DNA of 63,688 bases from Mangrovicoccus ximenensis (GTDB lineage: Bacteria; Pseudomonadota; Alphaproteobacteria; Rhodobacterales; Rhodobacteraceae). How positions within the stretch are numbered: position 1 is the stretch's first letter; each line of letters begins with the position of its first letter. The position numbers and the translations under genes are program-made. The notes beneath the pieces are model-generated. The model was given only the letters and a program-made list of their open reading frames with translations. It was not told the DNA's origin and searched no databases. The stretch lies in assembly GCF_003056725.1 (NCBI RefSeq), contig NZ_QBKZ01000015.1, forward strand, positions 1 to 63,688, read 5' to 3'. Shown here piece after piece: positions 47,951 through 57,206 of this stretch.

Positions 47951-47995
47951 GGTATTTGAGAACCTCCCAAGACCCTTGTCGCTCTTTCAAATACC
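47951..47995 (+). promoter_or_regulatory. Inverted repeat in the uppP leader
   Basis: GGTATTTGA and TCAAATACC form a perfect 9-bp pair around a 27-nt loop, ending 12 bases before the uppP ATG. The predicted ribosome site (AGG at 47996-47998) abuts the right arm. In the mRNA this could control access of the ribosome, or in DNA it could be an operator. Structure is seen; function is inferred. Confidence 0.45.
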
Positions 47996-48007
47996 AGGTC
48001 TGAACAC

Positions 48008-48811
48008 ATGACTCTGTTCCATCTCTTCCTCGTCGCGGTCATCCAGGGGATCACCGAGTTCCTTCCCATCTCATCTTCCGGGCACCTGATTCTACTGCCG
48101 AACCTGACCGGCATGGCCGATCAGGGCCTGCTGATCGATGTCGCGGTCCATGTCGGCACGCTTTTCGCCGTGGTGATCTATTTCTGGGCAGACGTGAAAT
48201 CCGCGCTGTTCGGGCTCGGGCGCCTGGCGCGCGGCAAGATCGACACCGAAGGCGCCAAGCTCGCCTGGCTGCTGATCATCGCCACCATCCCGGTGGTGAT
48301 CGCCGGGCTGATCCTCAAGGTCACCGGCCTGTCGGACGCGATGCGCTCCACCGCGGTGATCGGCTGGACCATGCTGATCTTCGGCATCGTGCTCTACTGG
48401 GCCGACCAGAAGGGCGCCGAGACCAAGACCGATGCAGACTGGTCGCTGAAGGATGCCGTCATCATGGGGCTCTGGCAGGCGGTCGCGCTGATCCCCGGCA
48501 CCTCGCGCTCGGGCATCACCATCACTGCGGCGCGGCAGCTCGGCTACCAGCGCTCGGGCGGCGCCAAGCTGTCGATGCTGATGTCGATCCCGACCATCGC
48601 CATGGCCGGCGGGCTGCTGATCATCGACGTCATCTCCGAAGGCCATGCCGACCAGCTGCCCGATGCCGCCATTGCCGCGGGCCTCGCCTTGCTCTCGGCG
48701 CTCGCCGCGCTGGCGCTGATGTTCCGGCTGCTGAAATCGGTCAGCTTCACGCCCTACGTCATCTACCGGGTGATCCTCGGCGTCATCCTGCTGGTCGTCG
48801 CCTATAGCTGA
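48008..48811 (+). CDS. uppP: Undecaprenyl-diphosphate phosphatase
   Basis: UppP dephosphorylates undecaprenyl diphosphate, recycling the lipid carrier for peptidoglycan and other glycans; it also gives bacitracin resistance. The 267-residue membrane protein has the two signature motifs, [16 protein letters not shown] with the catalytic Glu/Ser region at residue 15, and [20 protein letters not shown] near residue 160, plus seven or eight hydrophobic segments. ATG 48008 matches the family start. It is divergent from gltD and followed by recR in the same direction. Confidence 0.95.
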   Translation: MTLFHLFLVAVIQGITEFLPISSSGHLILLPNLTGMADQGLLIDVAVHVGTLFAVVIYFWADVKSALFGLGRLARGKIDTEGAKLAWLLIIATIPVVIAGLILKVTGLSDAMRSTAVIGWTMLIFGIVLYWADQKGAETKTDADWSLKDAVIMGLWQAVALIPGTSRSGITITAARQLGYQRSGGAKLSMLMSIPTIAMAGGLLIIDVISEGHADQLPDAAIAAGLALLSALAALALMFRLLKSVSFTPYVIYRVILGVILLVVAYS

Positions 48812-48882
48812 CCGCCCACGGCGGGGCGCGTCCTGCGCCCTGCCCCTTGCCAGCCCCGGCTGGCCGTGCTTTGCCCCTTGGC

Positions 48883-49482
48883 ATGTCCACGAAACCGCCC
48901 GCCTCCATCGACGCGCTGATCGAGCTCATGGCCAAGCTGCCGGGGCTGGGCCCGCGCTCGGCCCGCCGCGCCGTGCTGCACCTGATCGCCAAGCGCTCGC
49001 TGCTGCTGATGCCGCTCGCCGACATGATGTCCGAGGTCGCCGCCACGGCGCGCGAATGCCTCAATTGCGGCAATGTCGCCACCGAGGACCTCTGCCCGAT
49101 CTGCCAGGACGAGCGCCGCGCCACCGGACAGCTCTGCATCGTGGAGGATGTCGCCGATCTCTGGGCGATGGAGCGCTCGGGCGTGTTCCGCGGCCGCTAC
49201 CATGTGCTCGGCGGCACGCTGTCGGCGCTCGATGACGTCGGACCCGAGGATCTGGGCCTGCCGCGGCTGGCCGACCGGATCGTCGCCGAGGAGGTCACCG
49301 AGGTGATCCTGGCGCTCGGCGCCACCGTCGACGGCCAGACCACCGCCCATTACATCGCCGACATGCTGGAGGGCCGCGTCCAGGTCAGCTCGCTGGCCAA
49401 GGGCGTGCCGGTGGGCGGCGAGCTCGACTATCTCGACGACGGCACCATAGCCGCGGCGCTCAGCGCGCGCACCCGGATATGA
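48883..49482 (+). CDS. recR: Recombination mediator RecR
   Basis: RecR works with RecF and RecO to load RecA on gapped DNA. The 199-residue protein has the helix-hairpin-helix start ([20 protein letters not shown]), a C4 zinc finger ([16 protein letters not shown]) and a Toprim domain ([17 protein letters not shown], then [20 protein letters not shown]). ATG 48883 gives the usual family N-terminus; a longer frame from 48847 adds twelve non-conserved residues. It is convergent with trcR and shares an intrinsic terminator region with it. dnaX and ybaB, often adjacent in other bacteria, are not nearby. Confidence 0.94.
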   Translation: MSTKPPASIDALIELMAKLPGLGPRSARRAVLHLIAKRSLLLMPLADMMSEVAATARECLNCGNVATEDLCPICQDERRATGQLCIVEDVADLWAMERSGVFRGRYHVLGGTLSALDDVGPEDLGLPRLADRIVAEEVTEVILALGATVDGQTTAHYIADMLEGRVQVSSLAKGVPVGGELDYLDDGTIAAALSARTRI

Positions 49483-49485
49483 AAA

Positions 49486-49506
49486 GGCCCGGGACTTGCC
49501 CGGGCC
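49486..49506 (-). terminator. Intrinsic terminator between recR and trcR
   Basis: An 8-bp stem (ggcccggg / cccgggcc) with a 5-nt loop lies between the two convergent stops. On the minus strand it is followed by TTTTC, so it clearly ends trcR; it may also stop recR. Confidence 0.7.
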
Positions 49507-49515
49507 CTGCTCCGC

Positions 49516-50289
49516 TCAGCGGAAATCGTCTTCGTCGTCCTCGTCGGGCTGGTCCGACGGCAGGTTGAAGAAGCTGTCGGCATCGACCAGCGTGTCCATG
49601 TTGTCCTCTTCCTCGTCCTCGCCGCGCGGATCGCTGGTCAGCGAGAAGGTCTCGAGGCCGGTCATGTTCGACGGCAGGCGCGGCTCGGCGGTCTCCATGC
49701 CCAGCGAGGCTTCGGTCGACAGCAGCTTGCGGCGTTCCTCGTCGGTCATCTGCACGCCTTCCGCCGCGCGCTTCGCCGCCGCCTTGTGCACCGCCGCGTC
49801 CAGCTCGGACTGCTTGCAGAGCCCCAGCGCGACCGGATCGATCGGCTGCATGTTGGCGATGTTCCAGTGGGTCCGCTCGCGGATCGACTGGATGGTCGGC
49901 TTGGTGGTGCCGACGAGCTTGGCGATCTGGCTGTCGGCCAGTTCCGGGTGGAACTTCACCAGCCACAGGATCGCGTTCGGGCGGTCCTGGCGCTTGGACA
50001 GCGGGGTGTAGCGCGGGCCGCGGCGCTTGTCCTCGCCGACGGCCGCGGCGTTGAACTTCAGCTTCAGCTTGTAGAGCGGGCTGTTCTCGCCGCGCTTGAT
50101 TTCCTCGGCGGTCAGCTGGTTGTTGGCGATCGGGTCGAAGCCCTTCACGCCGCCAGCAACGTCGCCATCGGCAATGCCCTGCACCTCGAGCTCGTGGAAG
50201 CCGCAGAATTCGGCGATCTGCTTGAAGCTGAGGGTCGTGTTCTCCACCAGCCAGACGGCGGTGGCCTTCGCGTGAATCGGTTTGTCCAT
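49516..50289 (-). CDS. trcR: Cell-cycle transcriptional regulator TrcR (DUF1013)
   Basis: A 257-residue protein of the DUF1013 family, conserved across alphaproteobacteria and named TrcR after a cell-cycle regulator. It has a conserved N-terminus (MDKPIHAKATAVWLVENTTL, then IAEFCGFHELEVQGIADGDV), a central helix-turn-helix region (DSQIAKLVGTTKPTIQSIRE) and an acidic low-complexity tail (QPDEDDEDDF). The start at 50289 follows a leader with no family similarity. It is monocistronic with its own terminator. Role by family: cell-cycle gene control; targets here are unknown. Confidence 0.92.
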   Translation of the reverse strand: MDKPIHAKATAVWLVENTTLSFKQIAEFCGFHELEVQGIADGDVAGGVKGFDPIANNQLTAEEIKRGENSPLYKLKLKFNAAAVGEDKRRGPRYTPLSKRQDRPNAILWLVKFHPELADSQIAKLVGTTKPTIQSIRERTHWNIANMQPIDPVALGLCKQSELDAAVHKAAAKRAAEGVQMTDEERRKLLSTEASLGMETAEPRLPSNMTGLETFSLTSDPRGEDEEEDNMDTLVDADSFFNLPSDQPDEDDEDDFR

Positions 50290-50487
50290 GGTCCTTGTCC
50301 TTCCGTCTGTCCCCCGGCGGACTTGCCAAGCCCGGTCCGTTGGCGGGGTCTGCCGCCGCGCCGGACCAGGGCGCCATTCCTCGATTTCGGGGGAGGTTGG
50401 CGGACATATAAGCAAATGTGCCGCCGGAGTGAAGCGGAAATGCAAAAAGCGGCAGGTTTTCACCCGCCGCCCGCATCCCCGGAAACA

Positions 50488-50521
50488 GCGGTGCGCGCCC
50501 CTGGGGGACGGCGCGCACCGC
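50488..50521 (-). terminator. Strong hairpin after the small exported protein
   Basis: A 12-bp perfect stem (gcggtgcgcgcc / ggcgcgcaccgc) around a 10-nt loop begins 34 bases after the stop of the minus-strand gene, with TGTTTCC following on that strand. A likely terminator. Confidence 0.6.
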
Positions 50522-50554
50522 CTCGGCACGGAGCGCCCGGAGGCGCCGCGCCGA

Positions 50555-50896
50555 TCAGCCTTCGGCCAGGTCGATGCCCTGGCGCGTGCCGGTCACGGTC
50601 ACGGCGCCGTCTTGGCGGGCGAAGCTGTATACGAGGCCGCGGGTGCCCGGCAGGCCGAAGGAGACGCGGTCGCCGTCGTTCAGGACCATGGCGATGCGCG
50701 CGGCGTCGCTGTCTGCGGCGCCCTTGTAGGTGGCGACGACTTCGTAGCCCTCGGCGACCTCGGTCCAGTAGACCGACATGTCGACGCCGCCTTCGTGCAG
50801 CGCGGCGCCGGCCAGCGGCTTCGCCAGGGTGATCTCGTCAGCGGCGGCGGCACCGGCGGACAGGGCAAGGGCAGCGGCAAGGAACAAACGGGTCAT
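50555..50896 (-). CDS. Small periplasmic hypothetical protein
   Basis: A 113-residue protein with a standard Sec signal peptide (MTRLFLAAALALSAGAAAAD, cleavage after Ala). A compact beta-rich domain of 93 residues follows (HEGGVDMSVYWTEVAEGYEV, then SFARQDGAVTVTGTRQGI). There are no Cys and no known motif. ATG 50896 begins the signal peptide; the longer frame above it is not convincing. The gene is alone, and no function can be assigned. Confidence 0.7.
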   Translation of the reverse strand: MTRLFLAAALALSAGAAAADEITLAKPLAGAALHEGGVDMSVYWTEVAEGYEVVATYKGAADSDAARIAMVLNDGDRVSFGLPGTRGLVYSFARQDGAVTVTGTRQGIDLAEG

Positions 50897-51269
50897 GGTA
50901 CTATCTCGCTTCATTCTGGATATCGGGAGGCGTGCCGCGGGCGGCACATGCCGGACGCGAAGTTCCGGCTGATGCTGCAACGCAGAATAGAAAACCCGCA
51001 AAACCGGAATCAACTGCCAATAATGCATGGCTGCCCTGCAAAGCATTTATCAACCATGTCAGGCTTTTCTGGACACAACGGCATACATTTTCGCAGGTGC
51101 AGAAAATCAAAGCCGCGGCGCAGCTTGGCCATCGCAACTCCGCCCTTGGGCAAGACGGCAAGCGCCCGATGCGCCGCTGCGCCTCCTTCCGGGCAGCGCC
51201 CTGCCGGACCGGGAACCGGCCCTTCAAGCGGCCGGAAACCGCCCGGAAACCGGGCCGCAGCCGCTCGAA
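50897..51269. other. Region without a recognisable gene
   Basis: The first 150 bases (to about 51110) are AT-rich for this genome and probably hold the promoter of the upstream exported-protein gene. The rest shows only incidental frames. No hairpin, repeat or conserved motif stands out. Confidence 0.4.
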
Positions 51270-51533
51270 TCACCCCGGATTGGCAGCACGCCCCCCTGCC
51301 ACGGGGCCATCGGCACAGCCGGGCATCGCCTCCCCCGCATGGCGGAGTGCGCCTCCCGCAATGCCGCTCGAGGCCATGGCGCCGGACACGGCCGCTGCGA
51401 CCGCCTGCCAGATTTGGTCCGAGGCATATTCAGCGACGCCGCCCGGCGCCCGGTGCAGGTCAAGCGCCGCCTCGCAGCGCGCGGCCATGCGGCCATCGGC
51501 ATCGAAGAGCCATGTTCTCCACCGCGTGTCAGC
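51270..51533 (-). pseudogene. N-terminal fragment of an FGGY-family carbohydrate kinase
   Basis: On the minus strand the frame begins near 51533 with CGSS, then TWLFDADGRMAARCEAALDL and GGVAEYASDQIWQAVAAAVS. This is the typical first 60 residues of an FGGY sugar kinase: the phosphate-binding Gly-Ser region, the FDxxGR turn and the DxxxIW helix. After about 51380 the match is lost and the frame ends at 51270. The catalytic Asp and ATP domain are absent. It abuts the tail of a HAD hydrolase, itself a fragment. Confidence 0.5.
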
Positions 51534-51655
51534 CGAGCTGCCGCAGGATCGCGGTCAGGTCCTCCATCCGGTCGATGATGGCGTCCGGCGCGCAATTTGC
51601 AACCGTCTCGCGCAAACGGGCGGGGCCGGCATGGCTGCCGCCGGTGCACCTCCGG
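51529..51655 (-). pseudogene. C-terminal fragment of a HAD-family hydrolase
   Basis: About 40 codons ending in [20 protein letters not shown] then TAILRQLG and a TGA at 51529-51531. This is the usual last helix of a HAD phosphatase (the APDAIIDxMxDL pattern). Upstream, near 51640-51655, the frame runs into antisense of an ATPase fragment. Too short to assign a substrate; the call rests on this tail motif only. Confidence 0.45.
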
Positions 51656-51875
51656 TCCGATCAAGATCAACGCGGCGCGGGCGCTGTCGGAAGAGGAGCG
51701 CCACGACCTGCGCGGCCGGCTGTCGGAGGTGCTGGGACGCCCGGTGACGCTGGACGTCGCCGAGGATCCGGGGCTGCTGGCCGGGCTGGAGCTGGTGGCG
51801 CCGGGGGCGGTGGTGCGCAATCACCTGAAAGCCGATCTGGAGCGGATTTCGCAGGAGCTGGCGCACCATGGCTGA
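51656..51875 (+). pseudogene. C-terminal fragment of an N-type ATPase b/delta-like subunit
   Basis: The plus strand reads [20 protein letters not shown], then [20 protein letters not shown] and [17 protein letters not shown], stop at 51873. This is the delta-like end carried by the b subunit of N-ATPases (Na+ or H+ pumping F-type operons with gene order atpDCQRBEFAG). Its overlap with the following alpha-subunit start (ATGGCTGA) is the expected atpF-atpA junction. The beginning is missing. Confidence 0.65.
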
Positions 51876-51945
51876 GCCTGTCCTGCCCCCCGGCTGGCTC
51901 GAGGAGAGCCGCGCGAAGCTGGCCCGCGCCGAGCTGGCCCCCGAG
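51868..51945 (+). pseudogene. First ~26 codons of an N-type ATPase alpha subunit
   Basis: ATG 51868 starts [20 protein letters not shown] followed by AELAPEAD, the characteristic opening helix of N-ATPase alpha subunits. At about 51945 the sequence turns into mutS on the other strand, so the rest of the 500-residue subunit is missing. Confidence 0.6.
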
Positions 51946-52547
51946 GCCGACGGGGTCAGCACCAGCCCCATGTCGCGGGCGGTCTCGCGCAGCCCCTCTT
52001 CGGCGGCCTCGGCGCAAAGCAGTTCCCGCGGCAGCAGGCGCGCCAGCTGCGGGCCTAGCGTCAGCCGCGGACAGGGTGCGACGGTCAGCGTGCCGGTGGA
52101 GATGTCGCACCAGGCGATCGCGCCCTCGCCGCGCAGCTCGGCATAGCTCGCCAGATAGTTGTTCGACCGCGCCTCCAGCAGGCTGTCCTCGGTCAGCGTG
52201 CCGGCCGTCACCACGCGGGTCACGCCGCGCTTCACCACTGCCTTGTAGCCGCGCTTCTTCGCTTCCGAAGGGTCCTCCAGCTGGTCGCAGATCGCCACGC
52301 GGAATCCCTTGCGGGTCAGCTGATGCAGATAGCCCTCGGCGGCATGGACCGGCACGCCGCACATCGGGATGTCCTGGCCCTGGTGCTTGCCGCGCTTGGT
52401 CAGCGCGATGTCGAGCGCCTCGGCAGCCGCCACGGCGTCCTCGAAGAACATCTCGTAGAAATCGCCCATGCGGTAAAACAGCAGGTCGCCGGGATGGGCG
52501 GCCTTGATCTCCAGGAACTGGGCCATCATCGGGGTGACGTCGGACAT
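51946..52547 (-). pseudogene. mutS: Mismatch-repair ATPase MutS, N-terminal 200 residues only
   Basis: MutS recognises mispaired bases. The fragment has the entire mismatch-binding domain, starting [20 protein letters not shown] with the mispair-stacking Phe-x-Glu in [11 protein letters not shown]. It continues [54 protein letters not shown] and WCDISTGTL. Family sequence ends near GLVLTP, about residue 200 of roughly 880. The clamp and ATPase domains are missing. ATG 52547 is divergent from maeB, the gene order seen in other Rhodobacteraceae, so the 5' side of the gene is in its normal place. If real, the cell would be a mutator; an artefactual join is likelier. Confidence 0.85.
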
Positions 52548-52735
52548 GCGTGGGCTCGCCTCATCAGGTGGAGCCCGACGTATGACGGCGGCGGCGGGCG
52601 ATTTCAACCGCCGAACCCATGGTGCGGCACCTCTCAGCTTTTCATACCAAAACAGGGGCGTTCCGGCGCTTTGTGGCAGTTGAGGGGATCGGTCAAAGGC
52701 CGTATTACGCCCTTTGACAAGAGGAGGCCCGTGCC

Positions 52736-54991
52736 ATGTCGAAGACCAAGATCACACGCGAAGAGGCCCTGGCCTTCCACCTGGAACCGTCCCCGGGCAA
52801 GCTGGACATCTCGGCCTCGGTGCCGATGAGCACGCAGCGCGACCTGTCGCTGGCCTATTCCCCTGGCGTGGCCGTGCCCTGCGAGGAAATCCATGCCAAT
52901 CCCGAGACCGCCTATGACTACACGTCGAAGGGCAACATGGTCGCGGTAATCTCGAACGGCACCGCGGTTCTCGGCCTCGGCAATCTGGGCGCGCTGGCCT
53001 CCAAGCCGGTGATGGAAGGCAAGGCGGTGCTCTTCAAGCGCTTCGCCGACGTGAACTCGGTCGATATCGAGCTCGACACCGAGAACCCCGACGAGATCAT
53101 CAAGGCTGTCCAGCTGATGGGTCCGACCTTCGGCGGGATCAACCTCGAGGATATCAAGGCGCCCGAATGCTTCATCATCGAGCAGACGCTCAAGGAGACG
53201 ATGGACATTCCCGTCTTCCACGATGACCAGCACGGCACCGCGGTGATCTGCGCGGCCGGCCTGATCAACGCGCTCTACCTGTCGGGCAAGAAGATCGAGG
53301 ATTGCCGCATCGTGCTGAACGGTGCGGGCGCCGCCGGCATCGCCTGTCTAGAGCTGCTGAAGACCATGGGCGCCAAGCACGACAACTGCATCATGTGCGA
53401 CACCAAGGGCGTGATCTACCAGGGCCGCACCGAGGGCATGAACCAGTGGAAGTCGGCCCATGCCGCCAACACCGACCTGCGCACGCTCGAAGAAGCGATG
53501 AACGGCGCGGACGTGTTCCTCGGCGTCTCTGCCAAGGGCGCGGTGACTCCGGCAATGGTCGCATCGATGGCTGACAACCCGGTGATCTTCGCCATGGCGA
53601 ATCCCGATCCGGAAATCACCCCGGAACAGGCGCACGAAGTCCGCCTGGACGCCATCGTTGCCACCGGCCGGTCGGATTATCCGAACCAGGTCAACAACGT
53701 GCTGGGCTTCCCCTACCTGTTCCGCGGTGCGCTCGACGTACATGCCCGCGCGATCAACGACGAGATGAAGATCGCCTGCGCCCGCGCCCTGGCCGAGCTG
53801 GCGCGCGAGGACGTGCCGGACGAGGTGGCCGTCGCCTATGGCCGCAAGCTGAGCTTCGGCCGCGACTACATCATCCCGACCCCCTTCGACCCGCGGCTGA
53901 TCCACGTGGTCCCGCCGGCCGTTGCCAAGGCGGCGATGGATACCGGCGTCGCCCGCCGCCCGATCGTCGACATGGAGGCCTATGAGCAGCGCCTGAAGGG
54001 CCGGATGGACCCGACGGCGCCGATCATCGAAGGTCTTTACGCGCGTTCGCGCAAGGCGCAGGCGCAGATGATCTTTGCCGAGGGCGACGACCCGCGCGTG
54101 CTGCGCGCGGCGGTCGCCTATCAGCGCGGCGGCCATGGCAAGGCGATCGTCGTCGGCCGCGAGGAAGACGTGAAGATGAAGCTGGAGGCGGCGGGCCTCG
54201 GCGATGCGGTGCGCGAGCTGCGGGTGATGAACGCAGCCAACACCACCCATCTCGATGCCTACAAGAGCTATCTCTACAAGCGCCTTCAGCGGAAGGGCTT
54301 CGATCATTCCGACGTGCACCGGATGGCGGCACGCGACCGGCATGTCTTCTCGGCGCTGATGCTGGCCCATGGCCATGGCGATGCGCTGGTGACCGGCGCG
54401 ACCCGGAAATCGGCGCATGTGCTCGACCAGATCGGCAATGTCTTCGACGTCTCCGCCAAGGACGGCGCCGTCGGCGTGACCGCTCTGCTGCATCGCGGCC
54501 GGGTCGTGCTGATCTCGGACACGCTGGTGCATGAATGGCCCGAAGCCGAGGATCTGGCGCATATCGCGATCAAGAGCGCCAAGGTTGCCCGCGGCCTCGG
54601 CCTCGAGCCGCGCGTTGCCTTCGTCAGCTTCTCGACCTTCGGCTATCCGGTTTCCGAGCGTGCGTCGAAGATGCTCCAGGCTCCGGCCCTGCTGGACGAG
54701 ATCGGCGTCGATTTCGAGTATGAAGGCGAGATGACCGCCGATGTGGCGCTGAACATGGAGCTGATGAAGGATTATCCCTTCTCGCGCCTGACCGCGCCTG
54801 CGAACATCCTGGTCGTGCCGGCCCGGCACTCGGCCTCGATCTCGGTCAAGCTGATGCAGCAGATGGCCGGCGCCACCGTCATCGGCCCGATCCTGACCGG
54901 CGTGCCGAAGCCGATCCAGATCTGCTCGTCGAGTTCCACCGTGAACGACATCCTCAACATGGCGGTTCTGGCGGCAGCCCGGCTGGGCTGA
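52736..54991 (+). CDS. maeB: NADP-dependent malic enzyme
   Basis: The long malic enzyme (751 residues) that converts malate to pyruvate and CO2 with NADPH formation. N-terminal half: catalytic [35 protein letters not shown] with metal-binding acidic residues, and the NADP site [21 protein letters not shown]-terminal half (about 430-751): a phosphotransacetylase-like domain ([20 protein letters not shown], ending [18 protein letters not shown]) that is thought to regulate the enzyme. ATG 52736 has GAGG upstream and the family N-terminus. It ends at a strong intrinsic terminator. Confidence 0.95.
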   Translation: MSKTKITREEALAFHLEPSPGKLDISASVPMSTQRDLSLAYSPGVAVPCEEIHANPETAYDYTSKGNMVAVISNGTAVLGLGNLGALASKPVMEGKAVLFKRFADVNSVDIELDTENPDEIIKAVQLMGPTFGGINLEDIKAPECFIIEQTLKETMDIPVFHDDQHGTAVICAAGLINALYLSGKKIEDCRIVLNGAGAAGIACLELLKTMGAKHDNCIMCDTKGVIYQGRTEGMNQWKSAHAANTDLRTLEEAMNGADVFLGVSAKGAVTPAMVASMADNPVIFAMANPDPEITPEQAHEVRLDAIVATGRSDYPNQVNNVLGFPYLFRGALDVHARAINDEMKIACARALAELAREDVPDEVAVAYGRKLSFGRDYIIPTPFDPRLIHVVPPAVAKAAMDTGVARRPIVDMEAYEQRLKGRMDPTAPIIEGLYARSRKAQAQMIFAEGDDPRVLRAAVAYQRGGHGKAIVVGREEDVKMKLEAAGLGDAVRELRVMNAANTTHLDAYKSYLYKRLQRKGFDHSDVHRMAARDRHVFSALMLAHGHGDALVTGATRKSAHVLDQIGNVFDVSAKDGAVGVTALLHRGRVVLISDTLVHEWPEAEDLAHIAIKSAKVARGLGLEPRVAFVSFSTFGYPVSERASKMLQAPALLDEIGVDFEYEGEMTADVALNMELMKDYPFSRLTAPANILVVPARHSASISVKLMQQMAGATVIGPILTGVPKPIQICSSSSTVNDILNMAVLAAARLG

Positions 54992-55020
54992 GCCAGTTTG
55001 ACCTGGCGTTGACATGCTGC

Positions 55021-55059
55021 AGGTCTCCTGAAATTCAGTCGATTTCAGGAGACCTTTTC
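55021..55059 (+). terminator. Strong intrinsic terminator of maeB
   Basis: A perfect 14-bp stem (aggtctcctgaaat / atttcaggagacct) with a 7-nt loop followed by TTTTC, starting 30 bases after the maeB stop. The clearest rho-independent terminator in the window. Confidence 0.9.
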
Positions 55060-55060
55060 A

Positions 55061-55532
55061 TGCGCATATTTCCGGCCTTGATGCTGTTCTGCCCCGTGTG
55101 CCACGTCCGCGGCAGAGGCTATTTCCCTGTTCAGGGGGCAGCTCTTCCTTTCCGAAGGGCATGGAGGGTTTCGATATCGTCCATGGCGATCTCGACGGGG
55201 ATGGCCTGCTGTCGCTGCACGACGTGGTGACCTTTACCGGCTGGAACAGCATTGGCGAATTCGTATTCAAAATATTCTATATTTCGGCTGGTCCGGATCT
55301 TGTCGCCGGGGCGGGCCAATTGGTGAAGCGGCCGCACGATCCGGAGCCCGGAGACGCGCTCCCGTCAGGGCGTCATCGACAAGGGGCAGCAGAACCCCTT
55401 CGTGACGATGGTTGAATTCTTGCACGCTCCGGACGGCGGCCGCTATTCCGTGACGCCGCTTGCGCCGTCGGCTGCAGTCCCTTCCTGCTGGCCGGGATGG
55501 CGGTGATCGGGCTGTTGCAGGACCTGCCGTAG
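55061..55532 (+). pseudogene. Decayed VPLPA-CTERM-type exported protein gene
   Basis: Segments of one short surface protein are readable only by changing frame. They are a signal-like start (MRIFPALMLFC), QLFLSEGHGG, FDIVHGDLDGDGLLSLHD then VVTFTGWNSIGEFVF, RYSVTPLAP and the C-terminal anchor LLAGMAVIGLL followed by a short tail and TAG at 55530. Order and content match small Rhodobacterales proteins with a VPLPA-CTERM sorting tail (Asp-rich repeat, then VP-rich linker, then a membrane helix with basic end). At least three frameshifts separate the pieces. No intact copy is present. Confidence 0.6.
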
Positions 55533-55627
55533 CGGAAAAAAAACGTTTCACGTGAAGCACTAACGGCATCGGCTTTCCCGGAGGTCGCGGTGGCGCTAAG
55601 CTTGCCGCGACAAGACAGGAGAGCGTC

Positions 55628-56503
55628 GTGACCATCTACAATCTGGGCTCGATCAACATCGACAAGGTGCTGCGCGTGCCGCATTTCCCGGCTCCGGGCG
55701 AAACGCTCGCGGCGGACAGCTATGGCGAGGGCCTGGGCGGAAAGGGCGCGAACCAGTCGGTGGCCGCGGCACGGGCTGGCGCGCGCGTGGTGCATCTGGG
55801 TGCCGTCGGACCGGATGGCGATGCCATGCTGCGCCTCATGGAGCAGGACGGGATCGACCTCGCCCATGTTTCGCGGCTCGGGCTGCCCACTGGCATGGCG
55901 CTGATCTCGGTCGACGGGACCGGCGAGAACAGCATCGTCATCGTGCATGGCGCCAATACCGCGGTTCCAGAGGCCGATGTCGCGGCAGCGCTCGCCGGAG
56001 CCACGGAGGAGGACACGCTCCTGCTGCAGAACGAAACGAACGGACAGGCAGCGGCGGCCCGGGCCGCGCGGGACAAGGGGCTGCGCGTCGTCTATTCCGC
56101 TGCGCCTTTCGATGCCGATGCGGTGCGGGAGATCCTGCCCTTTGTTTCCGTGCTGCTTCTGAACGAGGTCGAGGCCGCGCAGCTCGCCGCAGCGATGGGC
56201 AAGCCCGTGCCGGAACTCGGCGTGCCGCATGTCGTGGTGACGCGGGGCGCAGCCGGGGCGGTGTTGCAGGATGCCGGAACCGAGACCGCTTTCCCCTCGC
56301 CGCGCGTCGACCCCGTGGATACGACGGGTGCGGGCGACACCTTTGCCGGCTATCTCGCGGCGGGGCTGGACCAGGGGCTCGGTTGGCAGGTCGCGATGGG
56401 CCGGGCGCTTGCCGCTGCCGCGCTGTCCGTGACCAAGCCGGGTGCCTCGGCGTCGATCCCAAAGGCCGCCGAGGTCAGCCGTTTCCTGCACGGGGCCGGC
56501 TAG
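55628..56503 (+). CDS. PfkB-family carbohydrate kinase, ribokinase-like
   Basis: A 291-residue sugar kinase. The substrate-binding GGKGANQSVAAARAGARV and the ATP/anion-hole motif DTTGAGDTFAGYLAAGL are both intact, and the ribokinase-type NSIVIVHGANTAV is present. Length and order match ribokinase (rbsK), which phosphorylates ribose at O5; other pentoses or nucleosides are possible. GTG 55628 has AGGAG upstream. The next gene, a MarR regulator, is convergent; no sugar transporter is near, so the physiological substrate is unknown. Confidence 0.85.
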   Translation: MTIYNLGSINIDKVLRVPHFPAPGETLAADSYGEGLGGKGANQSVAAARAGARVVHLGAVGPDGDAMLRLMEQDGIDLAHVSRLGLPTGMALISVDGTGENSIVIVHGANTAVPEADVAAALAGATEEDTLLLQNETNGQAAAARAARDKGLRVVYSAAPFDADAVREILPFVSVLLLNEVEAAQLAAAMGKPVPELGVPHVVVTRGAAGAVLQDAGTETAFPSPRVDPVDTTGAGDTFAGYLAAGLDQGLGWQVAMGRALAAAALSVTKPGASASIPKAAEVSRFLHGAG

Positions 56504-56509
56504 CGGGGG

Positions 56510-56956
56510 TCAGCGGGCGCTGTCGAGGCTCTCGCGCAACTCGCCGAGCAACGCCAGGCACTGCGCCAGGTCGCTGCGCGGGTATTTCCCGAGTGCTTCG
56601 CGCAATCTTGGGTTGAGTTCGGTGATCACCTGCTCGAGCGTTATCTGCCCCTGTTCGGAGACCGAAACGAACTTGCGCCTTGCATCCACCGTATCGCCGC
56701 GCACGGTGATCTGTCCGTTGCGCTCGAGCCGGCCAAGGGTGTTGCTCATGGCGCCCCGGGTCACGTTGAAGCTGGCCGCCAGCCGCGCCGGTCCGATCTC
56801 GTCGCCCGATGCGGCCAGATGCAGCAGCACCAGGAACTGGGACAGCTCGACGCCCTCGGGAAGGGTCTTCGAAATCCGGTTGCGGAGAAATTGGTCCAAG
56901 AGAAGGAGCTCGCTGAAAAGTTGTATCACGAGCGGAGAGGGAGCGAGACTACTCAT
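56510..56956 (-). CDS. MarR-family transcriptional regulator
   Basis: A 148-residue winged-helix repressor. The DNA-binding core is ARLAASFNVTRGAMSNTLGR followed by LERNGQITVRGDTVDARRKF (the wing with a Asp-x-Arg-Arg motif), flanked by dimerisation helices at both ends. MarR proteins often sense phenolic compounds or oxidants. It is transcribed toward the ribokinase-like gene. A palindromic site upstream (57014-57029) fits self-regulation. Confidence 0.9.
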   Translation of the reverse strand: MSSLAPSPLVIQLFSELLLLDQFLRNRISKTLPEGVELSQFLVLLHLAASGDEIGPARLAASFNVTRGAMSNTLGRLERNGQITVRGDTVDARRKFVSVSEQGQITLEQVITELNPRLREALGKYPRSDLAQCLALLGELRESLDSAR

Positions 56957-57013
56957 TTCATTCCATCAAATAGAAACCAGCCGAAAACGGCCTGTTACCG
57001 GAAAGGGTTCAGA

Positions 57014-57029
57014 ATTTAGTTAACTGAAT
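57014..57029. promoter_or_regulatory. Palindrome upstream of the MarR gene
   Basis: ATTTAGTT-AACTGAAT matches its reverse complement at 7 of 8 positions, 58 bases before the MarR start in an AT-rich spacer. Size and symmetry fit a MarR-dimer operator. Confidence 0.5.
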
Positions 57030-57206
57030 GCATATCAGAAAAACCGGCGGGCTGCCTGCTTTTTCAAGTTTGCTGCTTGGTTTCAGGTGGATTTGTCCAT
57101 GATCGCGCAAATTCGCGACATCTGTCCCCCGAATGATGGTCCATTTGGCGATACTTCCCGGATGGACGGGGCCTTCCGGGAAGCGCAGCGCGCAAGGCGC
57201 AGGGGG

